A stretch of DNA of 64,000 bases from Palaemon carinicauda (GCF_036898095.1 NC_090728.1:86296311-86360310); one strand, 5' to 3'. Shown: positions 33,626-47,824, counted from the stretch's first letter. A program made the numbers and translations. Notes: generated from the letters alone by a model not told the origin.

Positions 33626-33904
33626 TGTACCACACGTGTTTCATATACACTCGTAAGCAGTAACGTTATTACTTTTTTTGATCTCTCGCTCTCCCCCGCA
33701 ATAATAAAAGAAACTTGTTTAAGCTTGTTGCGTATTTTATACTGTTTGAATTTTGTGCCATTCTTACTCTCAACTGTCTGTATAAACGCTTGTCGCCTTA
33801 TTAAATAAACTTTACTTCCATTCACCTAACTATTCCGTTAGTACCTAATAACCACCAGCTCCCTCTTGCCTTCCCCCTCACTGCTGTGCCCTACTGTTTT
33901 ACAA

Positions 33905-34515
33905 TGCCACCAGCCAACCCTGACTCTTCTATCCCCAGCACATCCATGAAATTACCATCATTTGCCAATACATACCTCCTGGAGCAGCACTCACCATCAC
34001 CAGTTGCCCATATAGCCAAGACTTTTCAGCTCTTTCAATAAACGTTGGGGGACCAAAAGACTTTTCTTCCCCTCAGGGAAATGACAAGTATCACTCGCCT
34101 GCAGCCTGCCACAGATGTGCCTCCTCAGGAGATGAACCTACTTCGTGCCCTTTGGGTGTGATGCCTACTCAAACCTGTATGCGCCCTCATCCCCGATGTC
34201 AAAATTTACCCATTAAGGACATGATGACCAAAGTTGACGCCCTTATGGACAGCCCTTTCACCACCTTCAAAACTTCCATCAATGTCTCTACTTCTCATCG
34301 ACTGGAGCTGACGTGAATGTGGTAGGACACAGATGCTCACCTTTGATATGCCAGACCAGCGACAAAGCTACCCACCACCCACATACACCATCCCCTTGCT
34401 CATGCCCCAACCAACCAACTGACGCCCATCGGCCACACTTATGCTACTACAACTCCAGATTCGAATCTGCTGCGAAAAAATGTGCGAGCAATCATCAATG
34501 GCCAAAAAACTTGTA
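33905..34515 (+). pseudogene. gag fragments of the deleted CsRn1-type element
   Basis: MKLPSFAN then YLLEQHSPSPVAHIAKTFQLF and TSITRLQPATDVPPQEMNLLRAL match the gag of the 1323 element with an internal deletion and stops. Near 34440 CYYNSRFESAAKKC has lost the His and last Cys of the CHCC motif. Confidence 0.78.
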
Positions 34516-34579
34516 ATTAGGCCATCGCTTGTGGCGGTTGCCTACTAAATCAGTAATGTTCTCTTTTTACATGATATAG

Positions 34580-35180
34580 GTACGGGTATGCGGTTTTGGT
34601 AGACACTAGGGTTTGCCCTTCTCTTCTACCAAGGCCACTGCTGCTGCTCTCACCTTTCCTGTGTCACATGCCCCTCTTCTTCTCTCCATCAATGCCAGTG
34701 ATGTCACTATTAGTGTAATACTCGAGCAGGTGGTCCGTGGTTTTCCCCGCCCATTGGCCTTCTCCAGCAGAACACTGTCCAAGATGGAATCTGGCTACTC
34801 CACCATCGACCGTGAATTCCTGGCGGTGCATTTAGCTATCTGCCACTTTCGTCACTTTTAAGTGAGTACGCCCTTCATCATTCCCACGGACCACATGCCC
34901 CTGGAGCACACCTTCACTTAACAGTCCACTGCTTGGTCTGCCAGTCAACGCTGACACCTCTCTACCGTGGCTGAATTCAGCTGCACACTTCAACATGTCC
35001 CTGTGAAAATGAGTCCCATTGCAGATGCCCTGTCAAGAAACACAGTGTCCACCATGCACTGGGATTGGATTACATTGCCTTGACAGTAGCCCAACGAAAA
35101 GATCCAGAGTACCATGCACGCAGGACATCTTGCACATCCCTCCTTAGGGAAGACGTCGCCTTCGACGACTCCAATGCCAT
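34580..35180 (+). pseudogene. Protease/RNase H fusion remnant
   Basis: The protease DTG region (frameshifted) is followed immediately by RNase H: SINASDVTISVILEQVV, RPLAFSSRTLSKMESGYST, DREFLAVHLAICHFRHF, then a TAA at 34859-34861. PIADALSRNT and an RNase H/integrase linker follow in other frames. Confidence 0.8.
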
Positions 35181-35413
35181 TTTGTACCGCTCGTGTTCCA
35201 TACACGCTCATACACTGTAACACTATTGCTTTTTTCTATCTCTCGTTCTCCAAAGAACTGATAATAGAAACCTGTTTAAGCTTGCTATCGCATGCTTTAT
35301 ACTGTTTGAATTTTGTGTCTGTCTTTTTCTCAACTTTCTTTATAAAAGCTCGTTGTCTTGTTGAATAAACTTCACATGCATTCATTTCACCTCTCTGTTA
35401 GTAACTAACAACA

Positions 35414-36500
35414 ACCTCAAACAGTTTCAAAAAGCCGCTGGAACCTCTTCCCCGCAACCTTCACGCCCATTGCATCCGGTGTGGCTGAGCTCTTAGAAGT
35501 ACTTTAAATGATTGAAACTCTCCCATTTCTTGGTTTTTACACTTAGTCCAGTGAATGAGAATTGTGGGCAAAATGAACAATCTAAAATCTTCTCATAGAA
35601 CTGGTAGTATTCCACATATGCTATTTAATGCTTATAAAGTGTTTTTACTTAAACATTTTGATAAACATACTTTAAAGATATTAAGCAACATATCCTAAAC
35701 AACACTGTATCAAACAGCACTGTGTATCAATATCAAAGAAAAAGAAGTCAGCCAGTTGTGTTAGCTGATCAAATAGAAATTCATGACTAAGGAGGTTTTT
35801 ATTTTACGTAAGTTATCAGTTACACCGTAAGAATTCAGACATCAAAATACTAATAACATACAAAGAATTCACAAATTTCAAACAAACTGAGCTCAAGTTC
35901 AAATGTCTGTTACTTTACTTTATTATATATTTCGAAATTATTAGTTAAAACATTATCCACCATATTTTTTTTTCTAATTTCAAAGATTTTGCTTGTAATC
36001 TATTGTTGGTTGTTATTGATTTAAAAATTCGAAATTTTTAGTGAAATACTGTTTCTTCCCTATACACGCAATGGTTGTCAGTTCGTGCAGAGAAATGATT
36101 ATTACATCAACGATTATGACAAGACCACAAATATCTACAACAAAGACAAAAGGATATTAATTAAAATAACTGATGAGTATGATTTTAGAAGAAAGCGCCG
36201 GGACATATGATTTAATAAAAATGTCCAACCCAGTAAAACAAAACACAATTCCGTCTCACCTTTTTTTTCTGTAGAATAAGAAATGAACGATAAGATGAGA
36301 TTTCCTTTTGCTTTCTTTCTATTCAAGCAAATTTTGATTTCCCAGAAAGAGAAGTGAATGCTAAGATTTGAATTGCGATTATAACTTTCAACTCTTTTAG
36401 GCAAAAATAACACTTACAGATACTTTTGTCTTTTGATTTTCACTGTTTAAAAAATAGACTCCTCCAACAAATACCTAAATTTCGGCAAAGCAATAAAAGC
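35414..36500. other. Non-coding interval downstream of the host gene
   Basis: AT-rich, no recognised element. On the minus strand this is 3' of the stop codon at 36501; an AATAAA on that strand occurs near 35925, but no 3' end can be assigned. Confidence 0.4.
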
Positions 36501-36735
36501 TTAATTAAGCGCATCAGTTATGATCACATGATTACTAACTTTCACATTCCTGAGCTGCCTCCCAATGATAAAATTGTCAGTTTTCAGAGCTTCAGCTAAG
36601 GTGGTGGTTTGTTGGAGGTGGGCGCGGGTGATGGACTGCGTGTGGAGAGATCGCTGCACCTCCCGCCCTCTAGCCTCTACCTCGGCTGCCAGTTCCATCA
36701 CTTTGTTTTCAACTCGTGCTGTTTCTTCCAACTGC
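36501..36735 (-). CDS. Host gene, terminal coding exon (coiled-coil protein)
   Basis: Minus-strand exon with acceptor CTTCCACCCCAG at 36736 and stop TAA at 36503-36501. It encodes QLEETARVENKVMELAAEV..RAHLQQTTTLAEALKTDN and ends NHVIITDALN. Heptad spacing and the E/R/Q content indicate a coiled coil. It joins in phase (AG|G) to the exon at 38958-39096. Codon use and GC content here are higher than in the surrounding AT-rich DNA, consistent with a selected exon. I do not recognise the protein family. Confidence 0.7.
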
Positions 36736-37185
36736 CTGGGGTGGAAGAAGTGATTTCATTTCAAGTTTAGTCAAATGAAATGTCTATACTATGTATAGCC
36801 TACACATCCAAAAATACATACAATTTACTGAAACTTTTCAATAATAAAATTTCACATTACAATAAATCTAAAACAATTTGTAGAATTTTCAAGGGCCGCT
36901 CGTAGGTCGGAATCGTTTTCATTAGCATTCACAACCTCCCCTCCCTCTGAGCTGGGGATGCCAGTTGGGTGGGTTAAGGGTGTATTGGGTCAACCTGCTC
37001 AGTCGTCAGCAGCCATTGCCTGGTACTCTTTGGTCCTAGCTCGGGTGGATAGGTGTTTGAACACTGCATATATGTACTGTATATATTGTTGGTTTCTATT
37101 CTGGAATATAGTCATGTTCTTTGGGTCTGAGTCTCACATGTGACCTTTAGATCTTTAAATCTTAACTTAATGAAGGTACAATATA
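36736..37185. repeat. Intron sequence with a probable SINE-like dispersed repeat (about 36890-37090)
   Basis: The 36890-37090 block (CTGAGCTGGGGATG, CAGCAGCCATTGCCTGG, GGTCCTAGCTCGGGTGG) resembles a common decapod dispersed repeat as I remember it. No second copy in this window, so classification is tentative. Confidence 0.35.
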
Positions 37186-37429
<244 letters not shown>

Positions 37430-37432
37430 TAA

Positions 37433-38842
37433 AAAAAACTAGAGAGATGGAAAGCCCCGGGATATGATGAAATAACTGCCGCGGTGATATTGGCCGAAAT
37501 TGAAATGACGGCCAGACTACTTACCAGATTATTTTGTAGAATGTGGCATTAAGAGGCAAAACCTAATAAATTTGAGTTTGGAGTGTAGGTGAAAATAGCA
37601 AAAAAAAAAAAAATTGATGAAAAGCTGAGATATGAAAAAGCAGGATTTAGAAAAGCTAGAAGTTGCAATGACCAAATTTTCATTTTGTGACATGGACAGC
37701 AATGCATAGAATATAGAAATTCCCTTTTGGTGGTTTTTGTGGACTAGGAAAAAGTCTTTAATAGTGCACCAGTCAATTTTGTGGAGAGTTTGGCGTTATA
37801 ATGGAGTTCCTCTTAAATTTGTAAATTGGATTAAGTCTGTTCGTGAATATAGCAAATGCAAAGTTAATGTTAATGGAGTCTTATCAAATGAATTTCCAGT
37901 GAACAGATGAGTACTCCAAGGGAATGTGTTGCCACCTATGTTGTTTATCCTCTTTATGGATTTTGTAATGTGTAGAATAGTCAGAGATAGTGGAGAAGGA
38001 TTAGACTGGATTGGTGATAGGAATTTAGCAGACCTAGAATATGCCGATGATGCTGCCCTTGTTAGCAGAACAACCACGGGATTTGCAATGCTTGCTTACC
38101 AGAATGCATGAAATATCACACGAGGTGGGGCTGAAGATAAATAGAAGAAATACAGAGATGATAAGAACGGAGTATACAATGGAAGATGAAATATCATTGG
38201 AAGGAGGAAGGATGAATGAGGTAGAATGATTTATGTATCTAGGAACTAAGCTCTCCAATATAGGGTCTTTAGAATTAGTGTTTATTGAAAGATTGAAAAA
38301 AAAGCAAATCAGACAATGGTTAGATTAAGTAAAATTTGGAAATCAAATTGCCTGAAATTACATCTAAAAATCAGACTATATATCAGTTTAGTGAGTTTAG
38401 TGAGATCGGTGTTACTCTATGGACATGAGTCATGGTGTGACAATAAAACGATCTCCAGTAGATTTAGTATATTTGAAAACATAGCCCTCAGAAGGACATT
38501 GAGATTTGAATGGCAGGACAGGATTAGACATGAAACTATAAGAGAGATTACACGAGTGCCATATGTGGATGAGATCATGATAAGGGGTAGATGGAGATGG
38601 TTTGGGCATGTTCTTCGCACTCCCCGAGAAAGATTAGGTCACCAGACATTCAGCTGGGCTCCACAAGGCACTAGAAAAGTTGGAAAACTTAGGCCTACAG
38701 GGCTGAGGAATATGAAGTACGAAGTAGGAGATGATGAATAGACAAGAATTGAATTAAAAGCTCAAGATAGAGATGACTGACGAAATCTAACCAGGCCCTT
38801 TGCATCAATAGGCATGGAAGTAGATGATGATGATGATGATGC
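37433..38842 (+). mobile_element. 5'-truncated LINE (non-LTR retrotransposon) in the host intron
   Basis: Plus-strand RT fragments across several frames: PGYDEITAA at the start, VLQGNVLPPMLFILFMD (GxxQG..SP-type block, 37905-37965), LEYADDAALVSR (catalytic YADD, about 38040), MHEISHEVGLKINRRNTE, then SVLLYGHESW and RGRWRWFGHVLRTPRERLG (38316-38741). It ends in a (GAT)n tail at 38821-38842. APE-type LINE by RT style; I cannot place the clade. It is antisense to the host gene and lacks the endonuclease, consistent with 5' truncation. Confidence 0.82.

Positions 38843-38846
<4 letters not shown>

Positions 38847-38932
<86 letters not shown>
38847..38932. repeat. (TA)n microsatellite directly after the LINE (GAT)n tail
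   Basis: Pure TA run of about 85 bp. Confidence 0.97.
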
Positions 38933-38934
<2 letters not shown>

Positions 38935-38957
38935 TTGTGAAAATCCTAAGCACTCAC

Positions 38958-39096
38958 CTGTCTCTGGTGTGCTGCAAGGCCGTGATAAGCCCATCTTGTT
39001 TTGCTAGTTCTCGCCTGGATCTTTCCAACTCTCGATCAGCGTTTTGTCTCTCCAATTCACGTATATGGACCAAGCCAGCATGCTTCTGTACTGTCC
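38958..39096 (-). CDS. Host gene, internal coding exon (coiled-coil protein)
   Basis: 139 bases on the minus strand between acceptor TTAAAACTTAG (39097) and donor CAG|GTGAGT (38957). Encodes [20 protein letters not shown].. then [14 protein letters not shown] and ..[10 protein letters not shown], a heptad-rich coiled coil. Phase is 2 at entry and 2 at exit; it joins without a stop to 39552-39636 upstream and 36501-36735 downstream. Perfect splice sites and matching phases across three exons are strong evidence of a real gene. Confidence 0.8.
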
Positions 39097-39147
39097 CTAA
39101 GTTTTAAAGGAGACAAGCACAAGAAAATTAGTTATACTTTGCATTGC

Positions 39148-39212
<65 letters not shown>

Positions 39213-39235
39213 CATACAAATATATATATACATAC

Positions 39236-39282
<47 letters not shown>

Positions 39283-39285
39283 CAG

Positions 39286-39356
<71 letters not shown>

Positions 39357-39368
39357 ATATAAATATAA

Positions 39369-39440
<72 letters not shown>
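39148..39440. repeat. (TA)n microsatellite in host intron 1
   Basis: About 290 bp of TA-rich repeat with short interruptions; the intron is only about 455 bp, so most of it is microsatellite. Confidence 0.97.
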
Positions 39441-39551
39441 GGTAATTATGGAGAGCAAAACAGCTGTCTGTGCCACATTCATCTCTCAACAGTGGAATTA
39501 CCATAAAAATGCGATTATTATGCATTTAAGCGGCGGACAAAGACAACTTAC

Positions 39552-39636
39552 CATAAATATCTTCTAAACGAATTGTTGGATCATTATGATATTTCAGCAC
39601 ACTACCTTTAACATCCACACCTAATTTTTGGCCAAC
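39552..39636 (-). CDS. Host gene, upstream coding exon
   Basis: 85 bases on the minus strand: acceptor ATATGGTAG at 39637, donor ATG|GTAAGT at 39551. Encodes [20 protein letters not shown] then TIRLEDIY, with the last G completing a Gly codon in the next exon. An in-frame TAG lies immediately upstream in the intron, consistent with the acceptor. The 5' exons must lie to the right, beyond 39640; none could be identified. Protein family not recognised. Confidence 0.65.
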
Positions 39637-39727
39637 CTACCATATTGCTTTATGAAGTTTACTGATGGATATTATGTCTAATCCAGTCATTACATGTAAG
39701 ATGTTATAAAGAATAGGATGAGTGTGG

Positions 39728-40832
39728 GCGGAATGGGATTATTGGGCGGCCGTTTGGGCGCAGTCGTTGGAGCACGGCCATTTGGGCACCACCTGCCAGT
39801 TGGGCATGGCTATTTGGGCGCCATCTGATTTGGCACCAGCCAAACATTGGGAATAATTTGTTTATAAAATCACAATAATTTAAAACTAAAACTTTTATTG
39901 AAAATTAAACCAGGCTTATGAAAATGTAAACATACACCAAAAACTGAAATCGTCTTGTAGCTTTATTTAGTTTACTTGGTAATTATGAGCAAGGCATCTG
40001 AAATACTTGCCAGCAGCCATGTTTTCAAATATAAGAACAGTTGCATGTATTCTTTTGTCTGAATCTCTATACATTTCTTAAGTTTTTGTGGTGATTCATT
40101 TCCTCGTCAGTTCTGATGACCAACATGCAGCAGTTCGGTCGCTAGAGCATCCAAATACTCATCAATTTTATTTAAAGGCACAAAGACAATGGCAATAATC
40201 ACTTTAGCTTTTAACGCGAAATCATGATCAGTGTTATACAAACTAGTGAACCCCAGTGTAGTTAGATGTTTTTCCATATTTTGAGCTGATTTAAAATCAT
40301 CGTTTTATTTGAACATCAGGTTATGCATCATATCAGTGTGAGCAGCTTGTTCAAAATTCCAGACGATTAAACTGGGTTTCAAGTTGGATTAATACCTCCT
40401 CGGCCAACATATGGATAAAAAGAAAGTTTTTAGTGAAAAACAGATATGGGTAAAAAGATGGTAAAAGAACGAAACACTTGAGCTAACTCAACTGGAGCTA
40501 AGGACTGACTGACTAGACGTCGTTAGATACCATTGACTGAAACAGAATCTCCTAAGCAAATAGCTAAATGAGGAGAGAGCTAGTTTTCATGTTTCTGAAA
40601 ATGATATTATCTTTCAATTATAACTGATATGTTTTAATTTGTCCATCCATATGGATAGATTTATAAATGAAAGAATGTTCTTAAAAATTATAAAATAAGA
40701 TATATAGATAAAACATATGTTTTTTAGCACCAAAATGGCTGTCACCAAGTAGGCTAGCGCCAAATCATCTGGTGCCCAAATGGCCGTGCCAAAAAGGCCA
40801 TGCTCAAACGGCTGCGCCAAAACATACCCCAC
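39728..40832 (-). mobile_element. Candidate Mutator-like (MULE) element with imperfect inverted ends
   Basis: Left end (39728-39840) and right end (40728-40832) are imperfect inverted repeats built from short units such as GGCCATTTGGGCACC and TTTGGGCGC. The minus-strand interior (about 40000-40300) reads in pieces as FTSLYNTDHDFALKAKVI then FVPLNKIDEYLDALATEL. That resembles a C-terminal segment of invertebrate MULE transposases (the 'LAFVP' region). Flanks GAGTGTGGG and TAATGTGGG could be a mutated 9-bp target duplication. Transposase is reduced to a fragment. The family assignment is tentative. Confidence 0.45.
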
Positions 40833-40839
40833 CTTAATG

Positions 40840-41335
40840 TGGGATACTCATCTAACCCCTCATACGAAACCCGAACAACCCCCAAACCCCTCATTGCCTA
40901 CCCCAATATCACATTTACCCCTCCCCATTCACATCTTCACTGCGGGTGACACCATCCCTGTCTTATCTTTAAATTGCCATGTTTTTATTTTGATTACATA
41001 CATAATATTTGAACATGACAGTCTGTAGGCCTATATACATATCATGCACCAGTGATATTACTTAATACAGTTACTGTTTGCATTCCCATGAAAACCAAAG
41101 TGGGCTAAACGACCATGAAAGCAAGGGCTAATCTCATGTTGCTTATGGCCGTATACCCGGATTGTGACCGACATGTCAAAATCTAAATCGTCCAGAACGA
41201 TGAAGTGAGTGCAAGTTTTGGTTAACCCAATAAACTCGTACATTGTTGCTTCATTTGTTAATTACGCTTCTAAAACCTGCCTGCTCTCGTGGCTGATTAA
41301 AGTTAACTTTCTCTCCATTTTGCCTAATATACACT
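40840..41335. other. Non-coding interval
   Basis: No supported gene. A 61-codon minus-strand frame at 41058-41243 has no recognised family. Confidence 0.35.
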
Positions 41336-41339
41336 AGCG

Positions 41340-42305
41340 GATCCAGAGCCATGTCCCCACACTACGAGAATGATTTACTAGAAATTTTAAGAATGAATTA
41401 AGTTAATATATATAGGAACTAGCAATGCATAGGAGACAGGAGAGATCCAGCCTATCCCTTTGAATAAGCCAACGTCCAGTACCCCTCTCTCCAGCTACTA
41501 TATAACTCCTCTCAAACGAGAATAATGTTTTCCTCTCAAATGTGAATTGTGATTTCTCTCCAACATATACCGTGTATAGTGTTGTTCAAACATTGGTGAT
41601 ATTATTGTGTGCATAAGTTGAAATTCTAGTGTGTTAATGTAAGTACATTTTATAGTATAATTTTTTGTAACTGGGCCTGTGAAATTAGGTTAAACAGTGA
41701 AGTGTACTTATTCTGCTTAACCATTCAGAAACCTTGTGTGAGCCTGAGTAGATAAGAGTAACAGTTAAGTATATGTGAGTGTAATTCTGATTTATTTCCT
41801 ATTAGTATTAAAGTGTCATTTATTCATTAATTGTCAAAAATAATTATCTTTATAAATAAATTTCCAGTGAAACAAATGAATGTTTAATTCTATAAAGAGT
41901 CAGTTTTTCTTGTCTATGGTTTAGTCCAGATTTAAATTTCGAGTGATTTATTTTTGGTGTTAATTTTTCCGATTTGTTAATTTTTTAAAGAATATATTCA
42001 TTTTTGTAAAACGTGTAGCCTATTATTTCGAACACTAATCCTTTTCTCAGTGCTTTGCTCGTATCCCTTGACTAAGAACCGAAGTAAGAGGTTGTTTTAA
42101 GAATAGTTCCCGTTAAAAGTAAAGTAATCATCCAGTTTTGCTTTAAGTGTAGAGTAAAGGAACCTTTTAGATATTCAGTGTTCATATATATTATTGTCTG
42201 GGAGTTGCGTACTATTCTCAGAGCTTGGAGATTCTCTATTGTGTCTTAAATTATGTAATATAAGCAGGTAAGTTTTGGAGCTCGGGAATATACGTAATTA
42301 GCTAG
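41340..42305 (+). repeat. 5'-truncated LTR of the Gmr1-like family
   Basis: Begins within U3 (AGAGCCATGTCCCCACAC..) and matches the LTRs at 19110, 20625 and 31653 through 'TGGGCCTGTGAAATTAGG' to GTAATGATATATC, where it passes into (ATCT)n and (TA)n. No gag follows. Confidence 0.85.
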
Positions 42306-42458
<153 letters not shown>

Positions 42459-42459
42459 C

Positions 42460-43787
42460 ACCATGTGTTGCTAGTCCTCTGTAGGGAAAAGGCCTCAGCC
42501 ATGTCCTTCAACTCCTGTCTGTTTATGGTATTCCCATGCCAGACTACTGCATACCTGCAAATTTTCTTTAGCTCGTCAGTCCATCGTCTTTTTTTCCTTC
42601 CTTACTTCTTTTGCAATATCTATTATCTGACATTCCCATATGCCCTGTCCATGTCTATTTCTTTTTCTTACATGTTATATTCTCCACGCTAGTTTGATGT
42701 TGTATCCTTGTTACTCTTTTTCTGTCTCTTTTTGTTAGTAATATCATTATTCTTTCCACAGATCTTTGAGTTGTAACTAGCTTATGTTCTAAGTCTTTTG
42801 TAGGGCTCCGAGTTTCTGATGCATAAGTTATCATTGCTAGGACCATCTGATTGAATATTTTTCTTTTCAGAGAAAGTGGCTTTTTACGTTTGATAAACTC
42901 GTTTTTTTACCAAAATCTCTCCATCCTATGCTTATCCTTTTAATTTTGGCCTCATGTCCTTGGAAAACATAAGTACTCATATTAATTTACTATCTCTTGA
43001 GGCTCTACCATAACCCTGTTATCTCTCAGAATTTTCATTGAATATTATCCTTGTTTTATTCATATTCAATTTTGGTCCTACATTCCTTCATTTTCTATTC
43101 AAATCTTGTATCATCTTTTGCAATCCCTCCTAGGTAATAGGTTGGCTAGGGCACAAACCACCTGTTGAAATACCACTGTTAGAGAGTTATTGGGTCCTTT
43201 GACTGGCCAGACAGTACTACATTGGATCCATCTCTCTGGTTACGGCTCATTTTTCCTTGCCTACACATAAACCGAATAGTCTGTCCTTTTCTTTCCACAT
43301 TCTTTCCTCCCTTGACAACACTTAAATTACCAAACAATTCTTCTTTGCTCAAGGGGATTAACTACTGCACTATAATTGTTCAGTGGCTACTTTATTCTTA
43401 GTAAGGGTAGACGAAACCCTTTAGCTATGGTAAGCAGCTCTTCTAGGAGAAGGACACTCCAAAATCAAACCATTGTTCTCTAATCTTGGAAAGGGTTGTA
43501 GTCTCTGTACCATGGTTACACTGTCTTGGGGTAGAGTTCTCTTGCTTGAGGGTCACCTGGGAACACTTTTCTATCTTATTTTTCTTCCTCTTACTTATTT
43601 TAAGTTTTTATAGTCTATATATGGAAGATCTATTTTCATGTTGTTACTGTTCTTAATCTATTTCTTATTGTTCATTATTTCTCTTGTAGTTTATTTCCAT
43701 ATTTCCTTTCCTCACTGTGGTATTTTCCCTGTTGGAGCCCTTGGGCTTATAACATTCAGCTTTCCCAACTAGGGTTGTAGCTTAGCA

Positions 43788-43858
<71 letters not shown>

Positions 43859-45059
43859 GAGATATATTAACTGCAAAAAAATTGTGATGTTAATTCCTAT
43901 ATTTTCCCAATCTAAATTCTTAAAAACTTCCTCTAGGCACGCTGTGCATAATTCAAGAGAGATACGATCTCCCTGTCTAACTCCTTTCACAATCGAAATT
44001 TACACTATATTTATATAGTTTTAGGGTGATTGTACTTCCCGTATAGATATCTTTAAGAGTTCTAACATGAGATTCTTCTAGATATTTTCTTTATGTGTGT
44101 ATTTCTGATAGTTTTCCTTGATCTTGTTTTGGAGCTTTTACACCAATCTCTTGTGCTGATTTCGATACAAATTTTATCTAACTACATTTTATTTCTTCTG
44201 TATTTATTTTCATATCGTCACTTACCTGGGAGTACCTATTTTGTATTGTTAAACTTAACTCTATCATACTTTTCTCTTATTACAGGAATGTTTATTTTCT
44301 TTCCAAGAATTAGTTTCTTTCTTTCTTCCCCTAAAACTAGAAAAAATTTTACTTCTCACAATTCTATGGTACCTTGACTTTAATTTGTTTAACAATGTTA
44401 CATTTTTAATTAAATTTACGTTTTCACTGAGAATATAATCTATTTCGTTTTTCTTTTCCAGATTTGGGCATTTCCGTGTCCATTTTCTATGTTAATCTTT
44501 ATAAAAAGGAGGTGTTCATGACTGTTAGCTTGTTTTTTAACAAATTATACAAGCGTGTCTCCTATGATGTTTCTTTTTCCCCCTCCAAATTTGCCTAGAG
44601 CTGATTTCCGTCTCTTTTTTTTACATACTTTACATAGAAGTCACACAAAAGAAATGCAATCGGAGTCTTATGGTTTTTTAAAGAATTCTCTAACTTCATA
44701 AACAAATCTTTTTTACCTCTGTATGAGATGTTGATAGTGCATACGTTTCAATGTTCTTCATTTTAGACTTTTTATTCAGTTTGATAATCAATCCCTGAAT
44801 TCTATCACTAATATTGCATAATACTTCTGTGACCTGTACGATTTGTATTGATAAGAAAAAAAAAACTACATTTTCATTGTTCCTTTCGTGTCCTCATTCG
44901 CAAAATAGCCCACATGACCCTCTCTTAACTCTATATTACAAGATTCCCCGGTTCTTCTAATTTCACTCAATCCTATTATTTCCCAAGTTATTTATTTCAG
45001 CTCTTCTGGTAACACAAAATCATCTTCCTAGACATGATCCAGAGACATCGTACGTTGCG

Positions 45060-45060
<1 letters not shown>
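42460..45060 (-). mobile_element. RTE-like LINE, minus strand, endonuclease plus RT, split by an insertion
   Basis: Minus-strand reading from 45060 down. Endonuclease fragments (YALSTSHTE, GKFGGGKRN, NGHGNAQIW, NEIDYILSENV, 44400-44760) match the APE-endonuclease end of RTE-type LINEs. RT block GVRQGDRISLELCTACLEEVFKNLDWE lies at 43990-43900. After an insertion, the RT C-terminus resumes from 43140 ([51 protein letters not shown]; 42850-42700). The FADD catalytic box expected between the two halves is absent at the insertion site. The 3' end abuts the TA tract at 42455. Many stops; inactive. Confidence 0.85.
43141..43857 (+). mobile_element. (AAT)n-tailed retroposon inserted in the LINE
   Basis: About 700 bp of non-coding sequence ending CAACTAGGGTTGTAGCTTAG followed by 20 AAT units (43793-43857). 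I recognise the terminal phrase as a very common decapod dispersed repeat with a simple-repeat tail. The tail at one end and lack of ORF fit a SINE or a truncated LINE 3' end. The left boundary is approximate. Confidence 0.6.
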
Positions 45061-46992
<1,932 letters not shown>

Positions 46993-47119
46993 CTCGCCCC
47001 ATTAAGATTATTTATTCTGGGCCTGAATCCACTGATTCAGCCTAAGATAAATAATCTGCAACCATGTTATCTTTACCTGATATATGCTTCACATTAATAC
47101 AATACAGTTGCAAACATTA

Positions 47120-47779
47120 TTACCAACTAGTTAACCTTTGATTATTATTCTTCATCTTATTAACTAAAGTTAAAGGAATGTGATCTGAGTAAAATGTAAT
47201 TTCTCCATTCTGTGGTCTTTTCACGTAAACTGCCAACTTGTTTATCAACACAACAAGCACTAGCAGTTCCTTTTCAACTGTTGGGAAGGCTTGTTGATTT
47301 TTCTTCAGCTTCAATGACATAAAACAAACAGGGTGAAGAATTCCTTCATTATCTTCTTGTAATGAGACAGCGCCAATCCCATTGTCCGACGCATCCACTT
47401 GGATAAAGGATTTCTTGTTGAAATCCAGTTTCCAAATTGATATGGCCTTCTTTTGAATTTTCCTTTTTCCTGGTATTTCGATAACGTAGGTCTGGTCACT
47501 GCTCTTCTCCAAAATCCAGAATGGTCCTTGGAACTCGTTGGTGTAAAGGAATGTCCTTATCGGTAAGTAAACCAACACCTGTCGTCCTACCACAAACTGT
47601 CTGTTCGTACTTTTCATACCATACCCTTTCTTCGTTTTTCCTTGACTCATTTTCTGCCTTCTATGGAAAATTTCCTTATCTCGCCGATCCTTTTCCTCAA
47701 ATCCTTGACATCTTCTCCATCCGTTTCCTCTCAATCTTTCCCTTTTTTTTGCCAACCTTCTAATCAGTCCTTTGCTCAA
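47120..47779 (-). pseudogene. Chimeric ORF: integrase C-terminus fused to RNase H (copy 2)
   Basis: 219 codons open. The first part (WRRCQGFEEKDRRDKEIF.., FLYTNEFQGPFWILEKSSDQ) is the post-core and GPF module of integrase. After KAISIWK it jumps into RNase H (LDFNKKSFIQVDASDNGIGA, FPTVEKELLVLVVLINKL, FYSDHIPLTLVNKM). About 1.1 kb spanning the linker and RT is missing relative to copy 3. Just upstream the integrase core is missing too (SKGLIRRLAKK joins text that in copy 3 is about 400 bases apart). The surviving reading frame across the second join may be chance. Confidence 0.82.
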
Positions 47780-47824
47780 GAGTTCTCCTCGTATTTCAAT
47801 TGGGTGTAAGGGAAATTTTTTGAT

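Larger units (their letters stand above)
33626..35413 (+). mobile_element. Internally deleted CsRn1-type element
   Basis: Two diverged LTRs (33626 to about 33855, and 35183 to about 35413) begin TGTACC. The interior aligns with the element at 1323-5732 but lacks most of protease, all RT, and integrase. Protease sequence around 34580-34625 joins directly to RNase H at about 34630, a deletion of roughly 1.2 kb with short AAGG homology at the join. The LTRs differ from each other much more than the 1323-5732 pair, so this copy is older. Confidence 0.82.

Noticed and set aside
41058..41243. 61-codon minus-strand ORF
   Set aside because: No recognised homology and no splice context joining it to the host exons.
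43793..43857. (AAT)n as a CRISPR-like or coding repeat (poly-Leu ORF on the minus strand)
   Set aside because: Simple-sequence tail of a retroposon; no spacers, and the host is a eukaryote.
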